Below, piece after piece: positions 8,889-18,186 of a DNA stretch of 23,122 nucleotides. Source of the DNA: Nemertoderma westbladi (taxonomy: Eukaryota; Xenacoelomorpha; Nemertodermatida; Nemertodermatidae); assembly GCA_032718475.1 (NCBI GenBank), contig JAUCBJ010005065.1, forward strand, positions 1-23,122, read 5' to 3'. A program made the translations under genes and the position numbers. Numbering within the stretch: position 1 is the first letter of the stretch; every line of letters begins with the position of its first letter. A model generated the notes under the pieces. It had not been told where the DNA came from. It saw only the letters and a list, made by a program, of their open reading frames with translations, and made no database searches.

Positions 8889-11049
8889 TGGAACTCACTC
8901 CAAGTGTAACTGTTTGTGGAACTCACTCCAAGTGGAACTGTTTGTGGAACTCACTCCAAGTGGAACTGTTTGTGGAACTCACTCCAAGTGGAACTGTTTG
9001 TGGAACTCACTCCAAGTGGAACTGTTTGTGGAACTCACTCCAAGTGGAACTGTTTGTGGAACTCATTCCAAGTGGAACAGTTTGTGGAACTCACTCTAAG
9101 TGGAACTGTTTGTGGAACTCACTCCATATGGAACTGGTTGTGGAACTCACTCCAAGTGGAACAGTTTGTGGAACTCATTCCAAGTGGAACAGTTTGTGGA
9201 ACTCACTCTAAGTGGAACTGTTTGTGGAACTCACTCCATATGGAACTGGTTGTGGAACTCACTCCAAGTGGAACAGTTTGTGGAACTCACTCCAAGTGGA
9301 ACTGTTTGTGAACTCACTCCAAGTGGAACAGTTTGTGGAACTCACTCCAAGTGGAACTGTTTGTGGAACTCACTCCAAATGGAACTGTTTGTGGAACTCA
9401 CTCCAAGTGGAACTGTTTGTGGAACTCATTCTAAGTGGAACAGTTTGTGGAACTCACTCCAAGTGGAACAGTTTGTGGAACTCACTCCAAGTGGAACTGT
9501 TTGTGGAACTCACTCCATATGGAACTGGTTGTGGAACTCACTCCAAGTGGAACAGTTTGTGGAACTCACTCCAAGTGGAACTGTTTGTGAACTCACTCCA
9601 AGTGGAACAGTTTGTGGAACTCACTCCAAGTGGAACTGTTTGTGGAACTCACTCCAAGTGGAACTGTTTGTGGAACTCACTCCAAATGGAACTGTTTGTG
9701 GAACTCACTCCAAGTGGAACTGTTTGTGGAACTCACTCCAAGTGGAACTGTTTGTGGAACTCACTCCAAGTGGAACTGTTTGTGGAACTCACTCCAAGTT
9801 GAACTGTTTGTGGAACTCACTCCAAGTGGAACTGTTTGTGGAACTCACTCCAAGTGGAACTGTTTGTGGAACTCACTCCAAGTGGAACTGTTTGTGGAAC
9901 TCATTCAAAATGGAACAGTTTATGGAACTCACTCCAAGTGGAACAGTTTGTGGAACTCACTCCAAGTGGAACTGTTTGTGGAACTCACTCCATATGGAAC
10001 TGTTTGTGGAACTCACTCCAAGTGGAACTGTTTGTGGAACTCACTCCAAGTGGAACTGTTTGTGGAACTCACTCCAAGTGGAACTGTTTGTGGAACTCAC
10101 TCCAAGTGGAACTGTTTGTGTAACTCATTCCAAGTGGAACAGTTTGTGGAACTCACTCCAAGTGGAACAGTTTGTGGAACTCACTCCAAGTGGAACTGTT
10201 TGTGGAACTCACTCCATATGGAACTGGTTGTGGAACTCACTCCAAGTGGAACAGTTTGTGGAACTCACTCCAAGTGGAACTGTTTGTGAACTCACTCCAA
10301 GTGGAACAGTTTGTGGAACTCACTCCAAGTGGAACTGTTTGTGGAACTCACTCCAAATGTTACTGTTTGTGGAACTCACTCCAAGTGGAACTGTTTGTGG
10401 AACTCATTCTAAGTGGAGCAGTTTGTGGAACTCACTCCAAGTGGAACAGTTTGTGGAACTCACTCCAAGTGGAACTGTTTGTGGAACTCACTCCATATGG
10501 AACTGGTTGTGGAACTCATTCCAAGTGGAACAGTTTGTGGAACTCACTCCAAGTGGAACTGTTTGTGAACTCACTCCAAGTGGAACAGTTTGTGGAACTC
10601 ACTCCAAGTGGAACTGTTTGTGGAACTCACTCCAAATGGAACTGTTTGTGGAACTCACTCCAAGTGGAACTGTTTGTGGAACTCACTCCAAGTGGAACTG
10701 TTTGTGGAACTCACTCCAAGTGGAACTGTTTGTGGAACTCACTCCAAGTTGAACTGTTTGTGGAACTCACTCCAAGTGGAACTGTTTGTGGAACTCACTC
10801 CAAGTGGAACTGTTTGTGGAACTCACTCCAAGTGGAACTGTTTGTGGAACTCATTCCAAGTGGAACAGTTTGTGGAACTCACTCCAAGTGGAACAGTTTG
10901 TGGAACTCACTCCAAGTGGAACTGTTTGTGGAACTCACTCCGTATGGAACAGTTTGTGGAACTCACTCCAAGTGGAACTGTCTGTGAACTCACTCCAAGT
11001 GGAACAGTTTGTGGAACTCATTCCAAGTGGAACAGTTTTGGAACTCACT
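8889..11049 (+). repeat. 28-bp minisatellite, about 77 copies
   Basis: An uninterrupted tandem array whose monomer is TGGAACTCACTCCAAG followed by TGGAACTGTTTG, so each unit itself contains a TGGAACT near-duplication. Common variants carry CATATGG for CAAGTGG, ATTCC for ACTCC, or ACAG for ACTG. Five units have lost one G (27 bp), creating GTTTGTGAACTC. The monomer has no stop codon in any + frame, and 28 is not a multiple of 3, so every frame cycles through the same 28-residue repeat (ELTPSGTVCGTHSKWN and so on). This yields overlapping ORFs of up to 550 codons that I regard as artefacts. Stops appear mainly at the 27-bp units. There are no spacers, which excludes a CRISPR array. Confidence 0.95.
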
Positions 11050-12174
11050 GTGTTTACTAACCAGTAAATTCTACTGCTATTCATCATTATTCACCTGTTG
11101 GTGGCCTAATATCCCTTAGGTCGTGTTAAGTATTGATATACAGTTCATACGTTACTATCAATGTACTTGAGATAATAATCAACAATACCTACTCTGAAGC
11201 CCACAATTGGCTATGCAGCTAATCTTCTGGGGCATGCCCTGTTTCCCTGCTGCCAGGTGCAGGTCGCAGTGGAGTGACCTCAAATTGGACATGAGAACAC
11301 TCTACAGAGACTACACCTGACCAGCAGCCATTGGTAGAACCTCAAATTGGACATGAGAACACTCTACACCTGACCAGGCATTGGTAGATTTCCGCATGCA
11401 TGGTCAGGCCATTTACCCCTGCAGCCGAGTATATGGGTCACTTTAGTACGACCAATGGCGTCCATATCCCAGAACGAAGCGGGTCCTATTCACAGGACCA
11501 GATTATATGCCCGTTGTAAGAGGATCTATACTGCACCCAGAACCATAAGTTATCCCCCGAGTGTGGGAAAATAATCAGATCAGTAACATCCAGATATAAT
11601 CTATAATGTCTCCAATATACACCAACAACATGCTTGGTACTGCAGTAGTACCTACATACCAACAACAGGTAAACACTATATATATGATATACAACACCAC
11701 CGGTATCCTAACTAGAATATGCTCCAAAGCCCCAACATGCATATCATACAGTATATTTTATATTACACCAGACACGTAATAAAAAAACAATACTTTAAAT
11801 ATTCGATTAAATTTTTAACACCCTTAGTTAGAAATTGAATTTATCACTTAATACATTTCTAATAATTTTTCACTTAATTCACATAATATAGATAAATTTG
11901 TCTGCTGTGCCAAGAGAACGGTTATTTGTAGGAAAATATGAGAACTAGGATAACATAAACCACCTGAAGGGGCTATTATCTTTTTTAATTCCATCACAGA
12001 GTAGACAGCTGGTTTGAATCATAAACTAGAAAACTTAAGAAATATTTACAGAATATGTACTACGTACAATACATCTACATACAATATGTACGACATTTCT
12101 TTTGTACAGAAATTAAATGCCATTCTAAAAATGAGAAGGAAATAAGCATCCAAAATATCATCATGCAAACATAA
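11050..12174. other. No recognisable gene; small direct duplication
   Basis: No ORF with a recognisable domain. A G+C-richer part (about 11220-11570) contains a direct duplication: a 30-bp segment beginning ACCTCAAATTGGACATGAGA occurs at 11277 and again at 11339, each followed by related sequence (CACCTGACCAG...CATTGGTAGA). The rest, towards the transporter's 3' end, is AT-rich and featureless. Confidence 0.5.
11277..11388. repeat. Two-copy ~62-bp direct repeat
   Basis: The two units start at 11277 and 11339. The second is shorter, lacking a GAGACTACAC stretch and one AGC. Function unknown; it looks like simple tandem duplication. Confidence 0.7.
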
Positions 12175-12335
12175 AAGTTAACATAAAATAAAGTTAACAT
12201 AAAATAAAGTTAACATAAAATAAAGTTAACATAAAATAAAGTTAACATAAAATAAAGTTAACATAAAATAAAGTATACTGAGACTATAAATATAACATAA
12301 AAGTTAACATAAAATAAAGTATACTGAGACTATAA
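12175..12335. repeat. 16-bp tandem repeat plus local duplication
   Basis: About six copies of AAGTTAACATAAAATA run from about 12175 to 12270. A ~45-bp segment (TATACTGAGACTATAAATATAAC and flanks, first part at 12272) is then repeated at about 12320 with another copy of the 16-mer between. The array lies about 90 bp beyond the transporter's stop codon, so it probably falls at or beyond its 3' end. Confidence 0.85.
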
Positions 12336-12348
12336 ATATAACAAATAA

Positions 12349-12354
12349 TTTATT
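12349..12354 (-). terminator. Putative poly(A) signal of the ABC transporter
   Basis: TTTATT on + is AATAAA on the gene's strand, about 70 bp past the stop codon. The spacing is normal for a cleavage signal, but AATAAA is common in such AT-rich DNA. Confidence 0.4.
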
Positions 12355-12423
12355 AATGTTATCGTGAAATTAAAAGTATTTTATGTTCATTTTGAAGATT
12401 TGCTAATGAGATATTTTATAGCT

Positions 12424-15400
12424 TTAATTGCTTGTTTTCTTAGCTGCCAAATATAGCAAACTGTTCTTCTTTTCTATTAAACTTTCTGGTGTATCAAATT
12501 CCACTATATGTCCTTCACTCATCACTATTATTCTATCGCAGTTTATGATGGTATCAATCCGATGGGCAATTGTCAAAACAGTTGCGTCAAGGAAATACTT
12601 AGAGATGGCAGACTGTATGAGCTCATCTGTAAACTGATCAATAGAAGAAGTTGCCTCATCAATTAGAACAACCCGACATTTTCTTAACATTGCTCTCGCT
12701 AAACAGAGCAATTGTCTCTCGCCAACACTAAGGTTAGCTCCACGGTTTTCAACATGAAAATTTAAGATATAAAATTGCCTCTCTTTGGGATTAAACGAAC
12801 CATATTTATATTTAGAATCAAGTCTCATTTCCAAGGAAGATTTCAATTGAACTCTTTCTAGAGCCCCTATGATGTCAATACCATTAAACTCATTAAAAGG
12901 GTCTAAGTTATATTGCAAAGTGCCTTCAAATAGAACAGGATCTTGTGGAATAACTGCTATTGACTTCCGCAAGTCGTGCAAACCAATTTCAGTTATATCA
13001 ACATCATCTATCATGATTATTCCTTGAGGTTCAACAAGACGAAGTAACACTGATAATAATGATGTTTTTCCAGCTCCAGTTCGCCCTACAATTCCTATTT
13101 TCTCAGAAGGTCTTGTTATAAAGTTTATTCCATGCAGAACCTCATTATCCCCATAATTTAGCTTCACATTTTTGAAGGTAATAATTCCAGAATTTGGCCA
13201 GTTAGTTGGAATTTGAGTACCAGAAATGTGGAATGGAGCCTCTTGGTCCAAATTATAGTAATCAAGAATTCGTTCAACAGATGTTAAATTAATTTCCAAT
13301 TGCATTGTCTTCATCACGAAAAATGTTATAAAATTGCCCATTCCAAACACATATATTATCGCAACAAACAAAACCTGTTTGGATACAAAGCTATCCATGT
13401 GCAAAGAACTTAGTAAAACAAATAAGCTAAAAATGGTAAAAAGAACTGATATACTCAAGGTAAGCAAAGTACTAAGATTATAAACCATGAACAATGACTC
13501 CGTATGATGATCTAGGTGAGCAAAAAAACGTTTTAAATATATTGTTTTGACATCAAATGCTTTTATAATTTCACGCCCTTCCATAGTATCAGATGCATGT
13601 TGATATATTGGATTTCTTGCTGATGCTTCAATAAACTTCACCTGTTTTAGACTTTTCATAATATACAAACGCATTCCGAAAACTATTATTAATGTAGGAA
13701 TAGCCAGCAATAAAGTCCATGCATTTGCTACTCCTGAAAGTAAAATTGCAAGAGAGCAACGACAAAATGTATTTACAATTTCCACAACTAAATCTGGTAA
13801 CATGTTATCCATTATTCCAATATCTTTAGAGAATCGATTCAGTATTCCTCCTGCTGGATTCAGTTCAAAGAATCTCAGTGAGGCATGCGAAAGTCTTTTG
13901 AAAATTTCTCCATGTATTTTGTCAGATGCACATAGTATGACATAATATACCATAAACATGCTGAATGTGCTGCAGAATAAGTATGAAAAAACCAAATATG
14001 AATATCCAAGTACAATCTCACTCCACTGACTCTTAATTATTAATTGGTTAATAATATTATTATTATCTTCAACATAATTATGTTTCTCAGAATTATTAAA
14101 TGATTCTTGTGTAGCCCAACTTACCAACCAGTAATCTGACAATGGCAAATATATGTATGTTAAAATCCCTGATGTTACTAACACTAGAAAACGTGGTACA
14201 TTTAAACCAGATCTAATGAAAATGAGAAGTATTGAAAGTGTTGACTTGGTTGATCTATGTTTATTATCGAAAATAGTATCAATATTGTGATTATCATCTT
14301 CCCTCAATTCACTATCATATATTTGGGCACTATCGATTTCTGTACAATTCAATGTTTGTGACAAATTGTTACTGAGTAGTGATACAGTCACATCGTTGTC
14401 ATAAAGAGACACAATTTTGGCATTTTCAGGTATAACTTCTAGGAGGTGAGTGACCATGATGACAATTCCGTTGGATTGACAGTGTTTTAAACAGTTATCA
14501 ACCAAATCTCTGGCCACTCGTCGGTCTACAGCAGAAAGAGGATCATCCATAAGGTATATATTTGCCCTGGAATATACTGCTCTTGCTAATGCTATACGAC
14601 CTTTTTGTCCACCAGATAATGATATCCCTTTCTCCCCAACCAAAGTCATATCACCATATTTAAAGAGTAATAAATCCAATGTTAAACAGCTTAATTGAAT
14701 AACTTCATCATACCAATCTCGCTCAAACATTTCTCCCAGCAAGATATTATCCCTTATTGTTCCAGAGAATATGAATGGTGTTTGAGATACATAGGCCAAC
14801 TTTCCATTTATCTCAATTGATCCACTATCAGGAGACCACTCACCTAGTATTGCCTGCAATATGCTGGACTTTCCAGAACCTACTGGTCCTATAAGGTAAA
14901 CTATTTCACCAAAAATTGCTTTAAAAGATATATAATTAATGATAGATCCGCTTCTGAAAGACCATCTTCCTGAAATATTTTCTACACTTACAAAAATACC
15001 ATCTGACATATTTCTTATTTTTCCTTTTCTTTGTAAATCCACTGAATCAAATAATTTGTAATTAAAACCTATATATGAATTAATTCGTTGAAAAACACAC
15101 TGAATTTCTCCAAAATCACGTAAAGCACGTCCAAATAGGAGTACACTTGTGATTACATTGCCCAATATAATGTTGGAGCTCAGTACTGTGACAATATTTA
15201 ATGGAAACCCAAGCCCAGAATACAGAACATAGACACAAAATGTAACAACAATAACATAGGCATATAAAATGGTAGAATAAAATGAGTGGCAATACATGAT
15301 TTTACAAATCTGAGAAAATTCTTGACTTCTGGCATTCTTTACGGCAGCTTCATATAATTCTTCCCAGCCAAACACTTTGATTGCTTTCATACCAACTAAT

Positions 15401-16023
15401 ATTTCATTTATCAGAGTTATTCTCTGGTCAGTGAATGTTGCAGCTTTCTGTCGTACAATTGAAAATAACTTTGCAAATCCCAGACTCAATGGGAAGACTA
15501 GCATTACCAGTAACATACCAAAAATACCAGACCATCCCAAATTGAAATACATTAAAGGGAACACTAGAATTACCAAAATAGGTGTTGAAATGAGATTATT
15601 TGACAGGAATGCAAATCGCTCAAATCTGCCAACATCTGAAGACAATAAGTTGGTAACTTGGCCAGTTGTTGTATTTTGAATATTGCACGAATTTATTGTC
15701 AATATTTTTCTATAGATAAGGGCACTGCATCCAATTTTTATTTTAGTCCCCAACATGTTAGAATAGAAAATGGAATTTCTAAATGCGATTACTGATAAAA
15801 GAGAAGCTATTCCAATTATTAAGCAATCAATTAATGCTTTTTCTCTTGAAACAATATTATCCATTTCCAAATAGTGTTCAATAAATCGTTGTAGAAATAG
15901 TATTCTAACCAGCAGTGAAACTTCATGAATAGTTCTTAAGATACAACAAATAAGGTATTCTTTCCAATGTATCATTATTAGTATTCTCAAAATATTGAAT
16001 TCTTCTTTTGTTTCACCAACATC
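12424..16023 (-). CDS. ABCC/MRP4-like ABC transporter, exon 2 (main exon)
   Basis: This exon encodes 1199 residues of a full ABCC exporter closest to the MRP4 (ABCC4) type; with exon 1 the protein is about 1258 residues (human MRP4 is 1325). It starts after the acceptor TTATATTTCAG with DVGETKEEFNILR, in frame with exon 1; the first Met of this exon is not the start. Positions below count from the exon 1 Met. Order: membrane domain 1 with about six helices (to ~360). NBD1 has Walker A GPVGSGKS (438), LSGGQ (528), Walker B IYLMDDPLSAVD (Asp552-Asp553, the ABCC-typical Asp in place of Glu) and VTH (His585). Membrane domain 2 has the ABCC motif FFELNPAGGILNRFSKD. NBD2 has Walker A GRTGAGKT (1039), LSVGERQ (1157), LIDEATSSID with catalytic Glu1182, and TIAHR (His1213). 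It therefore has one degenerate and one hydrolytic ATP site. The family exports organic anions, cyclic nucleotides and conjugates at the plasma membrane; the substrate here is unknown. Oddities: about 3.6 kb without an intron, and ~18 extra residues before the NBD2 signature. Confidence 0.93.
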   Translation of the reverse strand, partial: DVGETKEEFNILRILIMIHWKEYLICCILRTIHEVSLLVRILFLQRFIEHYLEMDNIVSREKALIDCLIIGIASLLSVIAFRNSIFYSNMLGTKIKIGCSALIYRKILTINSCNIQNTTTGQVTNLLSSDVGRFERFAFLSNNLISTPILVILVFPLMYFNLGWSGIFGMLLVMLVFPLSLGFAKLFSIVRQKAATFTDQRITLINEILVGMKAIKVFGWEELYEAAVKNARSQEFSQICKIMYCHSFYSTILYAYVIVVTFCVYVLYSGLGFPLNIVTVLSSNIILGNVITSVLLFGRALRDFGEIQCVFQRINSYIGFNYKLFDSVDLQRKGKIRNMSDGIFVSVENISGRWSFRSGSIINYISFKAIFGEIVYLIGPVGSGKSSILQAILGEWSPDSGSIEINGKLAYVSQTPFIFSGTIRDNILLGEMFERDWYDEVIQLSCLTLDLLLFKYGDMTLVGEKGISLSGGQKGRIALARAVYSRANIYLMDDPLSAVDRRVARDLVDNCLKHCQSNGIVIMVTHLLEVIPENAKIVSLYDNDVTVSLLSNNLSQTLNCTEIDSAQIYDSELREDDNHNIDTIFDNKHRSTKSTLSILLIFIRSGLNVPRFLVLVTSGILTYIYLPLSDYWLVSWATQESFNNSEKHNYVEDNNNIINQLIIKSQWSEIVLGYSYLVFSYLFCSTFSMFMVYYVILCASDKIHGEIFKRLSHASLRFFELNPAGGILNRFSKDIGIMDNMLPDLVVEIVNTFCRCSLAILLSGVANAWTLLLAIPTLIIVFGMRLYIMKSLKQVKFIEASARNPIYQHASDTMEGREIIKAFDVKTIYLKRFFAHLDHHTESLFMVYNLSTLLTLSISVLFTIFSLFVLLSSLHMDSFVSKQVLFVAIIYVFGMGNFITFFVMKTMQLEINLTSVERILDYYNLDQEAPFHISGTQIPTNWPNSGIITFKNVKLNYGDNEVLHGINFITRPSEKIGIVGRTGAGKTSLLSVLLRLVEPQGIIMIDDVDITEIGLHDLRKSIAVIPQDPVLFEGTLQYNLDPFNEFNGIDIIGALERVQLKSSLEMRLDSKYKYGSFNPKERQFYILNFHVENRGANLSVGERQLLCLARAMLRKCRVVLIDEATSSIDQFTDELIQSAISKYFLDATVLTIAHRIDTIINCDRIIVMSEGHIVEFDTPESLIEKKNSLLYLAAKKTSN

Positions 16024-16928
16024 CTGAAATATAATTAATTTAAAATTACTGATATAGAGATCTAGAGATCTTATTAATTAGTAATTAATTAAGAATGGGA
16101 TCTAATTACCTTAACAAATGTATTTCGGTTATTATTTTGTTGATTATCACTATAAGTACCAAACCCCAATACAAAAATATATATATTATGTATTAACTTC
16201 CCTGACACAATGCAAATGGCTGGAGACTTTCTAGCAAGCCCAATTTGAAAAGCTGCCTGATAACTGTCACCATTATCAGGGGATGGCTTAATGCATTAAT
16301 ATATTCAAACCTATGTCATATTAATAATACATATTTCAAATAAGAAGTTTAGAATTTCTGTAATCGCATATGTGCAGTGCACCTGTCTGCACTACTTTCC
16401 TATTCTGTGGCACTACTTTCCTATATCCACAACTCAGACCATTGACTACTGTGTTGGTACCTACGACCTACACAACTCACGACCAACACAATAGTCAACT
16501 TTGTGTGTAACCCACAGTAGTCAATAGTCTGAGTAGTGAATATATAGGAAAGTAGATTTAATCGATTATGTTTACCATGTTGATCTGGTCATACAACTAA
16601 CTATCTTTGTGGATATTTGGTACAATGAAGCAGCAGAATTAAACAAATTGTATGGCTTTTTCTTTATATGACCTGCACTTTCCACATTCCACAACCCGAG
16701 TTCAATTAATACCAAACAACCAAACCTAATATAATGAATGGCCAAGCAAGAAATTAATAGCTGTTTTGATTGGTAGAATCTGTAACCATTGTTAAATTTT
16801 ATAATTTCTTAATAATAACATAAATTTCCTTGGTGGTTGGATGTAGTTTGTTCCATAATCCACCTCGGCTCATATTTTCTTTACTTTGGCGGAGCTACTG
16901 CATAGAAATATAACATAAATGCACCCAC
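16024..16928 (-). other. Intron of the ABC transporter gene
   Basis: A 905-bp intron. The donor, read on the minus strand, is AACAAG|GTGGGTGC (GT at 16928-16927) and the acceptor is TTATATTTCAG ending at 16024. It is phase 0, joining KALNNK to DVGETKEEF, which matches the order in MRP4 proteins. It carries a foldback repeat at 16413-16555 and otherwise AT-rich sequence. Confidence 0.75.
16413..16555. repeat. Foldback (nested inverted repeat) in the intron
   Basis: The outer arms CTACTTTCCTATAT (16413-16426) and its complement (16542-16555) are exact. The next arms pair ACTCAGACCATTGACTACTG (from 16432) with its near-complement at 16513-16534, one mismatch. An inner pair, TGACTACTGTGTTGGT (16443-16458) against 16482-16497, also matches 15 of 16, so the same left segment can pair with either of two right segments. 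A short direct copy of the outer arm lies at 16391-16403. It looks like a small MITE or foldback element; no target duplication is clear. Confidence 0.7.
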
Positions 16929-17105
16929 CTTGTTGTTTAAAGCTTTTATCATAAGACTGTACTGGTATTCAGCTGTTAGACATTCAGGAATTGGTTTAAT
17001 GAAGTCATCACTTGAGATTCGCCTGTGTGATTGAATTCTTAGAAATGGCAAAATGAATAAATAAAACCAAGGGAAGAAAGGATTTATTTTCAAATATTCA
17101 TTCAT
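16929..17105 (-). CDS. ABCC/MRP4-like ABC transporter, exon 1
   Basis: This encodes 59 residues, from Met at 17105-17103 to KALNNK before the donor. NPFFPWFYLFILPFLRIQ followed by HRRISSDDF matches the N-terminal region of MRP4-type ABCC proteins, where an NP-start, hydrophobic stretch, basic HKRRL-like and acidic residues precede the first membrane domain. It has the same orientation as, and joins in phase to, the 3.6-kb exon. The Met is the first in frame after an upstream TGA, so it is the simplest start. A possible acceptor (ACCTACAG) 21 bp upstream leaves open an extra 5' exon. No TATA box or other promoter element is convincing upstream. Confidence 0.8.
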
Positions 17106-17892
17106 AATTCCCAGTTTGTGTACTGTAGGTCCAAATGATAATAGTCAGAAAGTAACAGCCTAATCCTTGAGTAACTTAATCACGAATTGAATACAATTTG
17201 CATTTACCAATGGATTTAAACAGTATCAAAGAGAGTAGCAGTTGTATCATGTACCTCAAATGTTAATGAATGTGTTTAACATTCATAATTAACCCTATCC
17301 AACCCGGGCTAATCAATCCGAGATTCAACCTGGGTGTTGGCGTTTAACGCCAACATTTTTGAATTCATTCTAAATCATGTTAAAATGCTTCAATTTGAGT
17401 TGCGATTTCGCATGGACACAGAAAAATCTATTATGAAAGCCACGAATTACAATTTAGCATCATAAAACTAGTATCATTATGTGTTTTTTATGTAATTATA
17501 ATAGATGATCCACAACAAAATTATATCACATAGTATCAATGTGCATTAGGTAGAGACATCTCTCTTTTATAAGTCACTCCTTCCTGAAAGATACAACTAA
17601 AGTCTACCAACCCAGTCCTCCAGCATCATAGGACACGTTCGTGGGGCCTTCGCGCAGCACGAGGCCCAGTTATTAGATACAAATTAAAATTGAGCGACTG
17701 TATCACAAAATCAGGTTTTGAGAAATTTACCCACACCACCAATCAATCAAAGAAAGGGGGGGGACAGTACGTGTTCACCCCTTTTAATCCCCCCCCCCCC
17801 CCACCCTTCCCAACCACCAATACATAACCGCGACATCTACCACCCACGGAAGGGCAGCACAAACTTATTTCCAATCGCACGTTAAATATGCA
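17106..17892. other. No recognisable gene; presumed 5' flank of the transporter
   Basis: This should hold the transporter's promoter, but I cannot point to specific elements. It contains the 19-bp palindrome at 17336-17354 and G and C homopolymers at 17756-17763 (8 G) and 17789-17802 (14 C). Confidence 0.5.
17336..17354. repeat. 19-bp perfect palindrome
   Basis: GTTGGCGTTTAACGCCAAC has 9-bp arms around one central base. It lies about 230 bp upstream of the transporter's start codon. A weaker inverted repeat (CCAACCCGGG against ACCTGGGTGTTGG) overlaps its left side. It could be a regulatory dyad or chance. Confidence 0.5.
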
Positions 17893-18186
17893 AAGCCAGG
17901 TGGTTTATAGGAATATAATAAACGCAGTACTCGTTTTCATTATAAGCCTCTTTGCGTTCGTCCTGTTTTGTATTTAAATATATTTCTTAAACGCAGGCTA
18001 GGACGATCTTTATAATAATAATAACTAGGGATGCGATCAATATGTGAAGCCAGGTGGTTTATATAATAATTTAGTCAACGCAGTACTCGTCTTCATTATA
18101 TGCCTCGTTGCGCTCGTCGCTTTTTCTGTTTTGTCATAAAATATTTTTCCTAAACGGAGACTGACGATCTTTATACAGTTATAACT
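17893..18186. repeat. Diverged tandem duplication, ~154-bp spacing
   Basis: Unit 1 (17893-18026) and unit 2 (18047-18186) share GCCAGGTGGTTTATA, AACGCAGTACTCGT, TTCATTATA, GCCTC-TTGCG, CTGTTTTGT and GACGATCTTTATA in the same order, with small indels between. I judge them roughly 75-80% alike by eye. A minus-strand ORF over unit 2 is incidental. It may be two fragments of one interspersed repeat. Confidence 0.75.

Noticed and set aside
9100-10752. 550-codon + ORF and several other long overlapping ORFs
   Set aside because: They lie wholly in the 28-bp tandem array, exist in all three frames with the same peptide, and show no domain; they are products of a stop-free monomer.
8889-11049. Possible CRISPR array (28-bp repeats)
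   Set aside because: The repeats are directly contiguous with no unique spacers, there are no cas genes, and the setting is eukaryotic.
12428-12637. + strand ORF opposite the transporter (also 15377-15679)
   Set aside because: Antisense shadows of the well-supported ABC transporter exon.
12424-15990. Transporter starting at the first codon of the long ORF (15990)
   Set aside because: That codon is TTG, the frame stays open to a good splice acceptor at 16024, and exon 1 supplies a family-typical N-terminus with an ATG.
17893-18186. Possible tRNA or SINE
   Set aside because: No cloverleaf, A/B boxes or poly(A) tail that I could identify.
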